From Homalodisca vitripennis (lineage: Eukaryota; Arthropoda; Insecta; Hemiptera; Cicadellidae), in NCBI RefSeq assembly GCF_021130785.1, contig NC_060213.1, forward strand, positions 135,050,001 to 135,114,000: DNA of 64,000 nucleotides, given 5' to 3'. The position numbers and the translations under genes were made by a program. This document shows, one piece after another, positions 24,842 through 37,989 of the stretch (the first letter of the stretch is position 1; each line of letters opens with the position of its first letter). The notes under the pieces were generated by a model. The model saw only the letters and a list, made by a program, of their open reading frames with translations, was not told where the DNA came from and made no database searches.

Positions 24842-25099
24842 CAAAGACGTAGCTAGCGAGGGGGTCCAATGTTCCGACCCCCTCAATTTTCAATTTGTTC
24901 AATTACTTTTTTAGTAAACGATTACTATTATTATTTAAATAATTCCGTATTTCTTACATGTACTGCTGAAAGATCGTTCTCAACAAAGAAACGGGTCAAG
25001 AACTTTTTTAAGAAACGAATGGGGCCTTACTCTCTGTCCACTACAGGAAAATATCAGTTGTCTGGACCCCCCAAAATTTTTTCCTGGCTACATTCTTGC
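24842..25099 (+). mobile_element. hAT-type deletion derivative with transposase fragment
   Basis: Ends are inverted and similar: CAAAGACGTAGC at 24842 and, inverted at 25098, CAAGAATGTAGCC, each followed by a G-rich stretch. Inside, LTCTAERSFSTKKRVKNFF resembles the C-terminal hAT dimerisation domain (usual TCTAERSFS.L+R+K). Flanks tccattac / cccattac are a likely 8-bp target duplication, offset by one base. An internal deletion product that kept a piece of its transposase. Confidence 0.68.
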
Positions 25100-25265
25100 C
25101 CATTACAAAAGTTCTATCAACATCAACACTTTATTCCAAATGTTATACACAGTGCCCTCCAAGGATTTGGAAACCACGAAACACAGCTTAGTTTTGATCA
25201 AAAACTCTGCATGATAACAAAACCGGAAATTTTATGTGTATAAGTTAGAATTCGAAATTAATTAA

Positions 25266-25471
25266 CTGTCATCAAAGTCTTTTGGTTTATACTGTTGAAA
25301 CATTGCTCACACAATTATCTTCTTGAAACATTTCGGCCTCACTATGGATAGTCATCTACAGTCAATGGATGTTAAACCGAAACCGAAATTCTGATGACAT
25401 GAAATATTTCAAGAAGAAAATTGTGTAAGCAATGTTTCGATGCAGTATGAACCGGAAAACTTTGATGTCAG
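25266..25471. repeat. imperfect inverted repeat (~70-bp arms)
   Basis: Arms 25266-25335 and 25401-25471 match in inverted orientation (tcatcaaagtc / gactttgatg style; GAAACATTGC / GCAATGTTTC). The right arm is also the start of the duplicated 1.2-kb unit and so reappears at about 26601-26671. Confidence 0.82.
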
Positions 25472-26564
25472 ATATGATTCTGACTGCGTAAACCTAAGAA
25501 CTAACAAATTAATTCAAGTTTATTTTGAAATTACACAGATGAACTAATATGTGTGAAAATAAAATTTTAACTCTCTACAAGGAATTAAAATAATTATTAA
25601 CATAAATACAACTAGAAGACACAATATTTATTATACAACATGTGACATTTCATAAATCAATCATGCATTATTTATCAAACATTTAATGTAAGGCACCTAC
25701 GATAACTTCCTTTTCATGTGTTAACATAATTATGAGTCGATTCTTTTTTTATTTCCAATGAATTTATAATATTCATCCTCACATTTATCCTAATTAGCAA
25801 TTTTATCCAAATTAGTTAAAACACTATTATTATTGATCAAATAATTATTATTTATCCTTCCCTTATCCATATAACGTGAAAGTTTAACCAAAACAAATGT
25901 GTTTATTTTTTTATAATAATTTTCAAAAGCAATCAATTCAATTATTATATTGATATGTGTTTCAACAACAAGAAGACTTCAAGAAGGAAAGCTATGCTGA
26001 ACTAGATTAATTATGAATTTAAACTACTCTTTCCTGTTCCATCATTCTACTTCTCATTCTAACTGGGCTAGTTTTAAAATTTGAGCAGTGACTCTTGGCC
26101 CTTTATTTCCCCTTAATTGAGTGGTTGAATACTAAAAGTTCAACATGTTATCAGGCTAAAAGAGCTACAGAGACAGATTTTCCTTTTTGAAGCCCATTAT
26201 TATACATACGTGATGAAGAACTTTAAAAAGTTGGTGATACCAGAATATTTATTGACTATCATTATATTATCACCAGAAAGAACTGTAAATTGTTATCTAT
26301 AACTAAATTCAAGAGACTTATCTGTGACTTCATTCTAAATTCCCCGAATTTTAGAATTGAATTCAGAAAAATGTTTTAAAATTAATTTTTAATAATAAAA
26401 ATTATTTTTTACCTGTCTTATGAGTCTCTAACAATTTCCAAAGTATCCAAAATGGTCAACAGGTTCAGCCATCCCTTTGTATTGTGACCCTACTATTTTA
26501 GAAGGTTAATCAACCAAAAAGAAGGATCAGTTCTATTAACATTACAATTAAAATGTAAATAATA
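25364..26564 (+). repeat. 1.2-kb tandem duplication, unit 1
   Basis: Starts 'aatggatgttaaaccgaaac' and is followed directly by a near-identical second unit. AT-rich, no gene. Confidence 0.95.
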
Positions 26565-27769
26565 AATGGATGTTAAACCGAAACCGAAATTCTGATGACA
26601 TGAAATATTTCAAGAAGAAAATTGTGTAAGCAATGTTTCGATGCAGTATGAACCGGAAAACTTTGATGTCAGATATGATTCTGACTGCGTAAACCTAAGA
26701 ACTAACAAATTAATTCAAGTTTATTTTGAAATTACACAGATGAACTAATATGTGTGAAAATAAATTTTAACTCTCTACAAGGAATTAAAATAATTATTAA
26801 CATAAATACAACTAGAAGACACAGTATTTATTATACAACATGTGACATTTAATAAATCATGCATTATTTATCAAACATTTAATGTATGGCACCTACGATA
26901 ACTTCCTTTTCATGTGTTAACATAATTATGAGTCGATTCTTTTTTTATTTCCAATGAATTTATAATATTCATCCTCACATTTATCCTAATTAGCAATTTT
27001 ATCCAAATTAGTTAAAACACTATTATTATTGATCAAATAATTATTATTTATCCTTCCCTTATCCATATAACGTGAAAGTTTAACCAAAACAAATGTGTTT
27101 ATTTTTTATAATAATTTTCAAAAGCAATCAATCAATTCAATTATTATATTGATATGTGTTTCAACAACAAGAAGACTTCAAGAAGGAAAGCTATGCTGAA
27201 CTAGATTAATTATGAATTTAAACTACTCTTTCCTGTTCCATCATTCTACTTCTCATTCTAACTGGGCTAGTTTTAAAATTTGAGCAGTGACTCTTGGCCC
27301 TTTATTTCCCCTTAATTGAGTGGTTGAATACTAAAAGTTCAACATGTTATCAGGCTAAAAGAGCTACAGAGACAGATTTTCCTTTTTCAAGCCCATTATT
27401 ATACATACGTGATGAAGAACTTTAAAAAGTTGGTGATACCAGAATATTTATTGACTATCATTATATTATCACCAGAAAGAACTGTAAATTGTTATCTATA
27501 ACTAAATTCAAGAGACTTATCTGTGACTTCATTCTAAATTCCCCGAATTTTAGAATTTAATTCAAAAAAATGTTTTAAAATTAATTTTTAATAAATAATT
27601 AAAAATTATTTTTACCTGTCTTATGAGTCTCTAACAATTTCCAAAGTATCCAAAATGGTCAACAGGTTCAGCCATCCCTTTGTAATGTGACCCTACTATT
27701 TTAGCAGGTTAATCAACCAAAAAGAAGGATCAGTTCTATTAACATTACAATTAAAATGTAAATAATAAA
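26565..27769 (+). repeat. 1.2-kb tandem duplication, unit 2
   Basis: Near-identical to 25364-26564. Differences are a few substitutions and small indels, e.g. loss of one 'atca' near 26857 and an added 'aattaa' near 27597. The presence of real differences argues against a simple copy error, but two joined haplotypes would look the same. Confidence 0.95.
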
Positions 27770-28029
27770 ATTTGGCCCCTAAAGTTTTTTAATGTTTCTA
27801 ATACGAAATCCCAAATTATAACCTTTTTCATTCTTCTTCATTTATTTTAATTAACGTGTAAAAATTTAAATATAAAGAAATCATAAACTATGTAAAAAAA
27901 AGGAGTCTTCAGGTTTAATTATATTTTCATAATTGAAGTTTTCATAACATAAAAGGGAACTGGGATTATTATTTCAAAAATATCATACGTGACATACTTA
28001 TGTTACGGATTGTTAATTTTATGTATGCA
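27770..28029. other. AT-rich non-coding DNA
   Basis: Nothing recognised. Confidence 0.3.
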
Positions 28030-28285
28030 TTGATTGTTAATTTTATTAATTGTTATGTTTGTTAATTGTTATATTTTTTCATTGTTATATATTGTTAATT
28101 GTTATATTTAGATTAAGACACATTGATAAACAACAAGCTATCTTACATCAAATTTGCACTGAAGTCAAATGTCTACTATTTTATTTATATCATTGTGCTA
28201 CCATTTAATTGACTAATGTGACAAAGCCTATTGTAACATATGTTATTTAACGGCAATAAACGAATTGAATTGAATTGATTTTGTC
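28030..28285 (+). mobile_element. LINE 3' UTR end
   Basis: Ends 'cggcaataaacgaattgaat' followed by further TTGAA units, the arrangement seen at LINE 3' ends elsewhere in the window (AATAAA then a short tandem tail). The front has tandem GTTAATTGTTATATTT words. No coding sequence remains. Confidence 0.5.
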
Positions 28286-28804
28286 ACAAAACACTTGACA
28301 TACTCCTGCAAGTTGTTTAATGATCAGCTGTTTAATAATATAAAATAAAACCAACATGGGTTTAGTCAAGCTAAAATAATACCATATTATTTTTTTTTGT
28401 TCTGGCTGTTGAATACTTACAAACAATAAGTAAAGTTCATTGCTTGCTATATATAAAGTAATTTATTAGACAATATGCAATATCTTTATTAAAATAATCT
28501 TGGAGATTAGTATTAGGGTCAAGTTACAAATTATTACATTGTAAGTTATTTAGAACAACTCTCCAGTATTGGTGTTTATTTTACTGATATGAAGTTACAT
28601 TTTCTACTTCCTAACCCTCCAGGCAACCCAATGCTTCTGACAATTTTTAATTTTGAAGCGCAGCCTAGAGTCCTGAGTTTTTTATCTTTAAGAAATTTTT
28701 AATTTCATTACTTAAATTATTGTTATGCTAACCCAACTGTTATGGAGGTAAAACTTATAGCAATATACACTAATTTTTTAGTTACAAACACCTGGTAAGC
28801 TGCT

Positions 28805-29048
28805 CAGTGGCGTATCTAGGACTTGGCTTTAGGGGGGGGGGGTGGAAGGAATGAATCTGATTGAAGAGAAACCACACCGAAGGGTATGGATAAATCTAAA
28901 TGTAAATAAATCAGATAGGTTTAGTTCAAAGTAAAAAATTAACTGCTGTATTTTAAACAAGTTCGGTTGTTGTTTTACGTATAATTTTTTTACTATTTAG
29001 GACTTTTAGGGGTTCATCCCCCTCAACCTCCTTTTAGTTACGTCACTG
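28805..29048. mobile_element. hAT-like MITE
   Basis: Left end CAGTGGCGTATCTAGG, right end the inverse of TCAGTGACGTAACTAA, each followed inward by G-rich (left) or C-rich (right) sequence; 244 bp. CAGTGGCGTA termini are typical of non-autonomous hAT elements. The flanking 8 bp do not match, so the target duplication has decayed. Confidence 0.68.
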
Positions 29049-29129
29049 ATCTTACGTATCCTCCCTTATTATTTATCAACCTTTAAAATATGCAGTGTTT
29101 AAACCAAAAGAACAGCAGGACACCATACT

Positions 29130-29345
29130 CATTTTACACTTTATTTAAATAATTAGAAAGGAATCTCTTATTCAAAGACAATCCAGGGTAGTCTTAGGTC
29201 TGGCCATCGGATGGCACTGTGAACACTGTCTCAGAGATACTTCTGTACTCTTAGTGGTCTTAAAATACAAGACTCTCTTTACTCTTTTTACTCTTTGTGT
29301 TTAAAGAACAATGAACAATATTGTACACAACTGTTGTGTTATGAC
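29130..29345 (+). pseudogene. LINE ORF2 C-terminal fragment
   Basis: Reads RQSRVVLGLAIGWHCEHC then LRDTSVL...LKYKTL, matching the order QKRAVR..., C...F, L.IL and LY.F..L of the LINE C-terminal region. A short fragment without an RT box. Confidence 0.5.
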
Positions 29346-29774
29346 TGCCAAAACGTATGATATTGAAGTAAATTAAGGCACAAATGATATTTGTATGCCA
29401 AGGTGTGATATGTACATAACATGTCTTTGTAAAAAAAACCCACTAGTATTAAAAACATTCTAGGTTAACTATAAAAGGTGGATAATCAGCTGTTTTTATA
29501 GAACTTTTATAAGACCCACACTTGCAAACCATGACACCCATATGTTTAATTAATACGTGGTGTGACAAATATTATTCTTCTGACTAAGAGTTTAAAAACC
29601 TGTTACAAAACATTTATTGCATACTAAACCCAATATTCTATCAAACAAATTTGGCCAAGCAATTTCCAGGCCAAAGTTTACACTATACGCTAAAGCTACA
29701 TTTACATTTTCAGGCCCTTTGATGATTAATAATCTTACCGTAAAATTTAAATAAATCTTTCATAACATTTAATA
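29346..29774. other. AT-rich non-coding DNA
   Basis: Nothing recognised. Confidence 0.3.
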
Positions 29775-29941
29775 CCACTAATAAACAATTACACATTTTC
29801 CAATATTTATTTTATTTTTTGCAAGGCCTTTCAAAATCAAAGATTCCATTGTCAGACAACTTCACAAATCTTTGATTTCGAAAGGCATCGCAAAAATAAA
29901 ATTAATAATGGAAAATGTGTAATCATGTACTAGTAGTGTTC
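29775..29941. mobile_element. foldback (hairpin) element
   Basis: Arms 29788-29845 and 29867-29923 are about 58 bp, largely complementary (attacacattttcca / tggaaaatgtgtaat), with a ~21-nt loop. Weaker pairing continues outward to about 29775 and 29941. A small foldback or MITE; no target duplication identified. Confidence 0.78.
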
Positions 29942-30730
29942 CATTAATACCTTTGCAGTCTCCAAGAACCATCTTCTTTCGTAACAATGTTTATTTACTA
30001 TATTAATTAGCCGTCAGTTCTCAAAAACAATTTGTTTCTACCACTGTGTGATCATTGCATTTAAAAATAATTTTTCTGGAATTTTGTGTAGTTTTATACA
30101 TCTTTTCCACCAATATTCTTTCATTTTAACATGTGGGAATCTTAGATTGGAATGTGAGTAGTTACCAATAACTTGAAAGCAATTTTAAACATACATATTG
30201 AGTATTGATAAATAATTAATTTCCACAATCATATTTTTGATCAGAGTAGTCAGGTAGAAGACCCCATAGTACTTACAAAATACATCATTATAACATTTAT
30301 TGTAACAATTTTTTTAACCATGATTACGTAATGCAGAATTTAACAGGGATTTTCAACTAATATGGAGTTGTACACATATTTTTAATGCGAGAAAAACGTA
30401 TTCAGATTTTTTCAGTGAGATTTAAGTAGTAGCATAGATAAAAATGTAATCATATTTTATCTGTAGTAGTAGCAGTGGCAAGGGATGAGGGGGTAACACC
30501 CTCAGAAGCCCTAAAAGTAAAAAAAATATTCATGTAAGAACCATCCAACTTGTTTTAAATACAGTAGTTAAATATTTAAATTTGAATTAAGCTCTTGAAA
30601 ATTATACTAGCTAACCATATGAGACTTTGCATAAGAGAGGAGATCCGTGTTCCATATTACACAAACTTTGCTAGTCAAAAAATTATTCTTTTTCATTATT
30701 AAGTTGATTATTAATTATCTCTTGAATATA
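29942..30730. other. AT-rich non-coding DNA
   Basis: A 'cagtggcaagggatgaggg' stretch at 30471 resembles a hAT-like MITE end but no partner end was found. Confidence 0.3.
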
Positions 30731-30953
30731 AAGTAAAAGTAAAGAATGTCTTATTTTACAAGGCGAAGTTAGGGCTAAGAAGCCCTCTCTAACACTTAAC
30801 CTGGGGACCAACGGCTTAAAGGTGACTTCCGAACCACCACCAATGGCCGGGCAGGCGGGCAGCTTGCAAGGACAGGATCGCTCAGCGGTCAGCTATCCAA
30901 GCAGCAGCCACGCTCGACGTTGCTTGATCTGGTTATTTTGCGATAACCGCCGT
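30731..30953 (-). mobile_element. 5S-rRNA-derived SINE, copy E
   Basis: Minus sense starts ACGGCGGTTATCGCAAAATA at 30953 (about 40 bases of head missing), contains the 5S-like block AAGCAACGTCGAGCGTGGC and ends with an AAAGTAAAAGTAAAG-type tail (plus-strand reading at 30731). Confidence 0.9.
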
Positions 30954-33160
30954 CTTTATTCTGTTATTGAACTCCGTGTTATTAAGCTTTTTTAAATGTT
31001 ATTTTTGTACATAAATTATTGATGCTGATTTAAAGTATATTATTTTTGTTACATAGTATCTTGTTATTAATTTACTATATATTTATTGTAAGAATTAATT
31101 GTTAATACTATTAACAGAAAAACATCTGGTTTTTAAAAATAATTAATTAAAGGTTGCTCATGAGAGAAAATCAACCACATCAAAATAAAGAGTAATTAGT
31201 TTATATTGACTACAGGCAAACCTGTTTAGGCTTTTGTAGTTAATGTTGTATTGTGAGTAAATTGAATTGAGGATTGAATTTAATTTATTTAAATCTTCAT
31301 TTGTTCAGATTTATTTCGTACCCTCCAATGTGATGTGCTCTTTAATCAGATCCACCCCCCCCCCTCCAAAAAAAGTGCTAGACACACCACTGGGTAGTAA
31401 CTTTGTGACTTTGGAAGGGAATAGACAATCATAGGGGTTTGTGTGGTAGAACTTTTGTTTGATAAAGCTAGTTCTGTTCAGTGACTTGTAAATACAACCG
31501 TATATTTGTTGTTTAGAGTTGTAACTTACTTTAATTTTTAGCAATGATCTCGTTTTTATGAATTGTTTTACAATAATTAAATGTTGAGCATTTTTATTAT
31601 TGTCATAATTTACACAATTTAACAACATTTTCTGTGACATAGCTGTCCAAATGTTTCACCTTTAAAGGTTATTAAAACACAGACTAAGTTTTCTTAAGAT
31701 TCATCTAATAAGCCTTTCAGTACTGTGAAAAAAGCAACTTAATCATCCTTAAAATAATTAAAAGTTTTCTCTTGATTACACATTTCATACCATTCAATTA
31801 GACTAATAAGAGATAAGAGTGATTTCATGAAACTTGAAATATTAAAAATATAATCTATGAATAAGATATACCCAGTAATCAAAAACAGATATAAGCCTTA
31901 TTTTGATAGAGCTAGAGATTACAGATTAGATAAAACCTTAATATCGGCCAATATTCACTACAAAACCTCCAATATGAAATAAGAAAGTAAAACAGTATCT
32001 TGGCAGATGCCATAACCTTACTTGTTTCTAATCTTTATCAAATTAAAGAAATTTTAATAGTAGGGCTTTAAAAGCTATATTTTTATTGTGTACTCATCTT
32101 CCAAGCTCTACCAGAATATTGCAAAGTATACAGATTGGTGCTGTGTTTATCAGAACATCCAGTTAGTTCAATGAATGGCCACTGCAGCAGCACAATCCAG
32201 TGTTGTGAAATCACCTCACTCACTATTTTCTCTATTTTATGTTTTCTACTTTATGTTTAATACTCCAGAATTAAACTAATTTGTTTCACCAATTTATTAG
32301 TTTTTGTTTATAGAATTACAATAGCCATCTGTTAAATATTGTAACACAATGAATTCACAAACTAATACTTTATATCGTTTGAACTGAAATAAAACAGTAA
32401 TAACAAGCAAACAAAAATAAGTTGTTTAAGGTGTCAGATACATTAGTGAGAAGTATTAACTAATTTATTACTGAATACAGACAAAATTGTGATTTATTCA
32501 TGTGTTTAAAACAGACAGTTTCACTCATTTATATTATATTGATTAGGACAAAGTAGGTGACACAAACTGTTAAAATTAACTTGTACATCTCAATCATATA
32601 AAGAATCTCTAACAATATTCATTTCATGATGACAAAAATGAATGTAATCAAAACATAGATTGAATCTAAATTTTTTTTATTTTTACAACCAATGTAATAA
32701 TTTCAAATAAGCTACCTTCCTATTATTTAGAACTCTTTTCTTTTTCCAAATAAAATTGCTCCAACTTTGAAAATGTTGGATTGAAAATTTTGAAAAGGTG
32801 ATATTGTAACAGATATATACAAAGATTACCTTATATAAATGTTATTTTCTGAAAAAATATTTGGTCTTAATTATTTGGCAAACGCCATCAACTTTGGTGA
32901 TACAACCCAAATTAATACAAAAGTGTTAAATTTTGAACATGTGAAAAACATTCTCACTATATTCCTTATTTGAAAGAAGATGGAGGGAAAAGATTGTGTC
33001 ATCTCAAATTTTCTGTTTTTTTCTTTAATCAGTTTTAGATGACATATATGAAACATACATCACATTATCTCTCTTTCATTCTATATTTTCACATCAATTT
33101 TGTTGCTGGTTCGTAAAGGTATCCAAAGAAAAATTACGCATATTTTTATACTGCAAAACC
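30954..33160. other. non-coding DNA downstream of CENP-S
   Basis: AT-rich. At 31392 a minus-sense CAGTGGTGTGTCTAGCAC followed by a G-rich run resembles the MITE end at 28805, but no partner end was found. A 109-codon minus frame (31311-31640) overlaps it and has no motif. Confidence 0.35.
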
Positions 33161-33166
33161 TTTATT
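33161..33166 (-). promoter_or_regulatory. polyadenylation signal of CENP-S (candidate)
   Basis: AATAAA on the minus strand, 13 nt after the CENP-S stop codon. This would give a very short 3' UTR; other AATAAA words further left could be used instead. Confidence 0.5.
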
Positions 33167-33179
33167 TAAAAAACAATAA

Positions 33180-33284
33180 CTATTCAATTTCAACTACTTC
33201 TTTATTCCCCTCTTTCAGCTGCTTTCTTTTCTTGGAGTCTTTAGAGGAAGCCAAATCGTCGGCCATTTTTGTCATGTGCTCAAC
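33180..33284 (-). CDS. CENPS: CENP-S coding exon 4
   Basis: Acceptor TTTTTAG before 33284. Encodes VEHMTKMADDLASS and a basic, then acidic, tail ending VVEIE and TAG at 33182-33180. Confidence 0.92.
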   Translation of the reverse strand, partial: VEHMTKMADDLASSKDSKKRKQLKEGNKEVVEIE

Positions 33285-36200
33285 CTAAAAATTAAAAACA
33301 AAAAATCACAATTAAAATTTTTTCATGAGGAGAGATTGTTCTTAGGTGGCTATTGAGCATTTATTTGATATTTTTTCCATAAACTGTCTGTATCATATGG
33401 TGTAAATTACGGAGGATTCTACATCAGCATCCAATTCAGAGGATACTTTGCAAGATCATGGTCATCAGATGACCTTTACTTGCCTACTGCATGTACATGT
33501 TTGTAATGTATGCATGTTACATTTTAGTAATAAGTCACATGTCCTTCTAAGCACCTGACTCGGTAAAATTATGTAATTTTTGAAATAAGGTTTTTGTAAA
33601 CTCTGTAAAAATTACTTCAGTTGTGATAACCAAACAGTACAATTAATAATCTTTGTTCAGTAAGACATTGAAATGAAGCCATGCCCACTGACGATAACAG
33701 CAAGCATTTGCACGTTCTATAGTATTTTTTTCCTCAGATAGCAGGCCATTTTTTAGTGTTTTGTACCCGTACTTTAAACATTTTGTAAAAAATACATTTT
33801 TACTACAAACCTATATGGGTATGTAACACATTGTGTTTTCAGGAAATTTGGAGACAGTATAGTATAAAAACATTATGTATAAACCATGTTAAAAATTACT
33901 AAAAAATTGTTCTTTTTTTTAACTGGTGGGGCCGCCCCTGGTGAAGTGTGGTAGGTAATACTATAAATATTAGAATCTGAGACAGCCAATTTATTCTTCA
34001 TTTTATCTAGTTTCAGAAAATATAGCTACTATAATGGTATCCATGTTCTCTTGAAGAAAGATTATATATTGTACAAACCACAAATAGTACACGAAAGGTT
34101 AAATCTGGTAAGAAGGATATGATTGTTTTAAAATTTACAAAATATATAATTCTTACACTAAACATTTCCAAACATAGCAAAATTTAGAAAATTATATGGA
34201 CCACAAAACAATAAATTAATTAATAACGAATGTCTAAATCTTTTTGTTGTTGAAAAGTGGTGGGATGTACCTAAAACATTTATTAGTATAGGTACAATTA
34301 TTTTCAAAAACTAACAAAATAACATAATTCTTACACTAAATATTTACAAAATATACCAAAATTTATAGAATTAAATGCACTAGACAACAATAAATAAGTT
34401 AATAACCTATTTCTAAATTTTTTTTAAGTGGTTGGACCTAAATTTGTTACTATGGATACAATTATTTAAAAAATTAACAAAAAAATATAATTTTTCACTC
34501 CAAAATATTTCCAAAAAACATACCAAAATTTAGCATAAACAAAACATTTTATATAGCCTAAAACAAAGCTATAACAAGCTATAGTATTGCTGATGACACA
34601 TCCCTCGTAGTCTCCAGTAAGAGTAAACCACAGCTGGAGAATCAAATTTTCATAGACGGGAGCTCATTATTTCAGTGGCTGGAGGAAAACTCTTTATGTA
34701 TTAATACAGCAAAGACCAAGCTAGTTGATTTTGCAATCAGAAACCAGTTGGATAATGAATGTTTGAATATTATCATAGGGGATACCGAGTTTAGTCCGTC
34801 AGCCACTGTTAATTATCTTGGTGTTGTTTTTGACCGTAATCTGAACTTCTCAAACCATATTGAGAAAGTTACAGGTAAGCTAAGTAGCAGTATTTTTTTA
34901 TTGTCTCGACTTGCCTGTTTGAAAAAGTGCTGACATCCTCTTGTTGGCTTATCATGGTTGTTTTTACCCTTATTTATCTTATGCAGTACCAATTTGGGGC
35001 CATGAAAGCATCAAGACGCAGTATGTTTTCAGGTTGCAGAAGAGAGCTGTTCGGGTAGTTTTTCACTTGGCCAGAAATCAGTCATGCAGATCGCTATTTC
35101 GAGAGAAAGGCATACTCACTTTTCCATCAATATACATCCTCAACAGCCTGACATTTCTAATCAAGAATTTTGGTTTATTTACTTCTCATATTACACATAC
35201 TCATAGATACCAACTCCGTCACAACAATAACATAACCCTACCTCGCCATAGCACCACTTTTTTTCAAAAATAAAACATATTCCTCCTGCATATCATTGTT
35301 TAATTCTCTACCACAGTATCTAAAGAATGTTAAGGAGCCCAACAAATTCAAAAGCCAATTGAGACTTTTTTAATTCAAAAGGAATATTACAGTGTCCAGG
35401 ATTACTTACTTGAGAAGAAAGACTAGTTTTAGTATGTTATGTTTTGGTTCTGTATGTAATGTTAAATTTAGTAATTTAGATAATTTTACTTTAATTTGAC
35501 CTCTGCCTGTGCAATCCTTATATTGTTTGTGGCAATAAATGATTTTACTTTGACTATAAACTAATGTAATAAATTATACCCATTATACAACACTAATTTT
35601 AAAAATGGCTAGATGAAGTTGATCTTTTTTGCAAGTTTTATGATGTCACTGTGACATCTCTGTTGCCAAAACAGCAAAACAAATTTCACCATTGAAATCA
35701 GCAATTGAGGCGGGTCACAGCAAAACTGGTCACGTGCAAAAATCGAAATTTTTCAGGAAAAAAATAACTTATTTTTTATATATTTGGATATTAACTTAGG
35801 TGGTACTTTATTTAAGAAATGTATTGAATACTTAGAATGTATTTGAAACACATGTTTTTATCTGTTTCTTCACAACTGGCTCGTAAAATTACTTTCAATA
35901 TTGCAATTGGCGTGTTTTGCTGTGGCAGAGTAAAATGGCCAGTTTTGCCGCAGCCATTGTTGAATCATATTGATGGAACCTTTAAATAAAAGACATATTT
36001 GACAGTAAAACGTTTTTTTAATTGACTAACAACCTTGACAAAGTTAAAAGTATTCCTTTTACAGTTGAAAATATGTTACTTCAAAAATTAAGGCACTCAG
36101 ATAAAGATTTCTTAGATTCCTTAGACCTTCTCAGACAACAAGGTCTACGTCCTGATCATCATCCTGTTTGTTTTCTTCACAGTACTCTTCATTACCACCA

Positions 36201-37948
36201 TCCACATCACCATCATCTGGAGCTTGATATTTAGATTGAAGAACCTAGACGAGAAATTCATTTTGTGGAAGATTCATCCATGTATCTCCATAATGTTTTT
36301 GTAATAGCTTTTCAACATCGCTCAGTTTTGCTTTCTTTACTGGACATCTACAAAGTATCTCTGACAGTAACAATTTATTTCATTTCCTTCCTTTCTTTGT
36401 AACAGATTTGTTAATACCATGGTCACTATTGGAGGACCATTCTCATCTTGCCATTACTGTATTTTTCCCCCTTTCAAGAACAAAACGCTTTACTTGAGAA
36501 AACTTGAAGTGCCAGTTTTTTGTGTGTAGAACATTTTTCCATGTCATTGATTTCCAGTCCTAGTTTGCAAAGTCTTGTTAAAAACTGTCCCGTGGTCCTT
36601 AAAAACATCCACATACTTGTGTGGGTTTGAAATGACAGGGATATTTTTCACGACTTTTTCTATCCTACCAAACACCCGATCGGAGGGGAGAAATGAATGT
36701 CCTGGGATTGGAAAAGCTACTTCAAGCTAATTGACATGAAATTGAGCAATGTTACACAGAAAATATCAACACATTGCGATCATTGTTGAATTCCTGTTTT
36801 GACCTCCACAGCCATCGGCACATAAACATACAGTCGTGCAACCTTTCAGATCTAATGAACCTAGACAGTGAAATACTAATGAGCTAATTTCATTAGAGCC
36901 TTTCGGGAAGTCATTTTCGTTCCATGTGTAGATTAAAGTATTTTTTACAGTCATTTTATCATTTGAAGCACCTACAAGGATGGTGAAATTATAAGTATAT
37001 AACTGCCTGCTGTGATAAAACAGCTTGATCTAGCACTTATGGCACAACCATGTTCTTTTGGCAATCAAAGGATACAATTACTAATCCGTCCCTTTTCTCT
37101 CTCAGCTTAGAGAAAAAGGCCTTCCCTCTCAGCTTATGGACTCTGAACTCAATCATAATTTTTGAACGATTGTCTTTATCGGTTTCTGATTTAAGCTTCT
37201 CCTTGTATTCCATACATTTGGAACGTGCATCTGTGACAGGAGTGCCAAAGCCTATGTTGTATTCTAGAGTAAATATGTTCCTAAAAAAAGAACATTTGGC
37301 TTTCAGATGCTCGGGACTTTCATTATAAGCTCTAAAACGTTATGCAATGCTCAAGTTGCCTGGCAAATACTTCCTGATAATAGATTTTTCTCTTCAGTAT
37401 AGTGTTTCACTACAGTCTTTAAGGGATTCTATAAATCTTTCGACATTCTCTCTCTTGTTAGAAAATGTTGTGGCCAATCTGTCCCTCCACGGTTTATCCT
37501 GAGGCATTGAACCTGTTTCTAAATAGTTTCTAGCTGTTCTCTGAACTCTATCCTTTGATATCTTTAATACTCCCAAAAATGCTTTCCGACATACCTGGAC
37601 TTTGAAATGTGCTGTGTTTTTAACTTTAACAAAATAGTTCACTGATACACTTTTACTCACACCATTGCCTTTAGACGTTTTCCGTTTGGGGCTTTGGACT
37701 TCAATGTTTTTTAGTATAAAACAGTCCTGCACAATCCTGTCGCTTGATTTGTAGAAAATATCGTGAAAGTCCTTTATCATGCATTTTAATTTTTACATCT
37801 AAATGTCTTCTTTCCTTTATGGTCACACTCAGGATAGGATGGCGCCAGCTTGGGTTGGTGTCTGAAACAAAACAACATATTTTCCTCTCTGGTTAACTTA
37901 CAAAAATGATATAAAAATATTATGGTTTACTACTTATTTATGTATTAT

Positions 37949-37989
<41 letters not shown>

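Noticed and set aside
30465..30550. CAGTGGC-type hAT/MITE end (also at 31392)
   Set aside because: Single ends without a matching inverted partner or target duplication.
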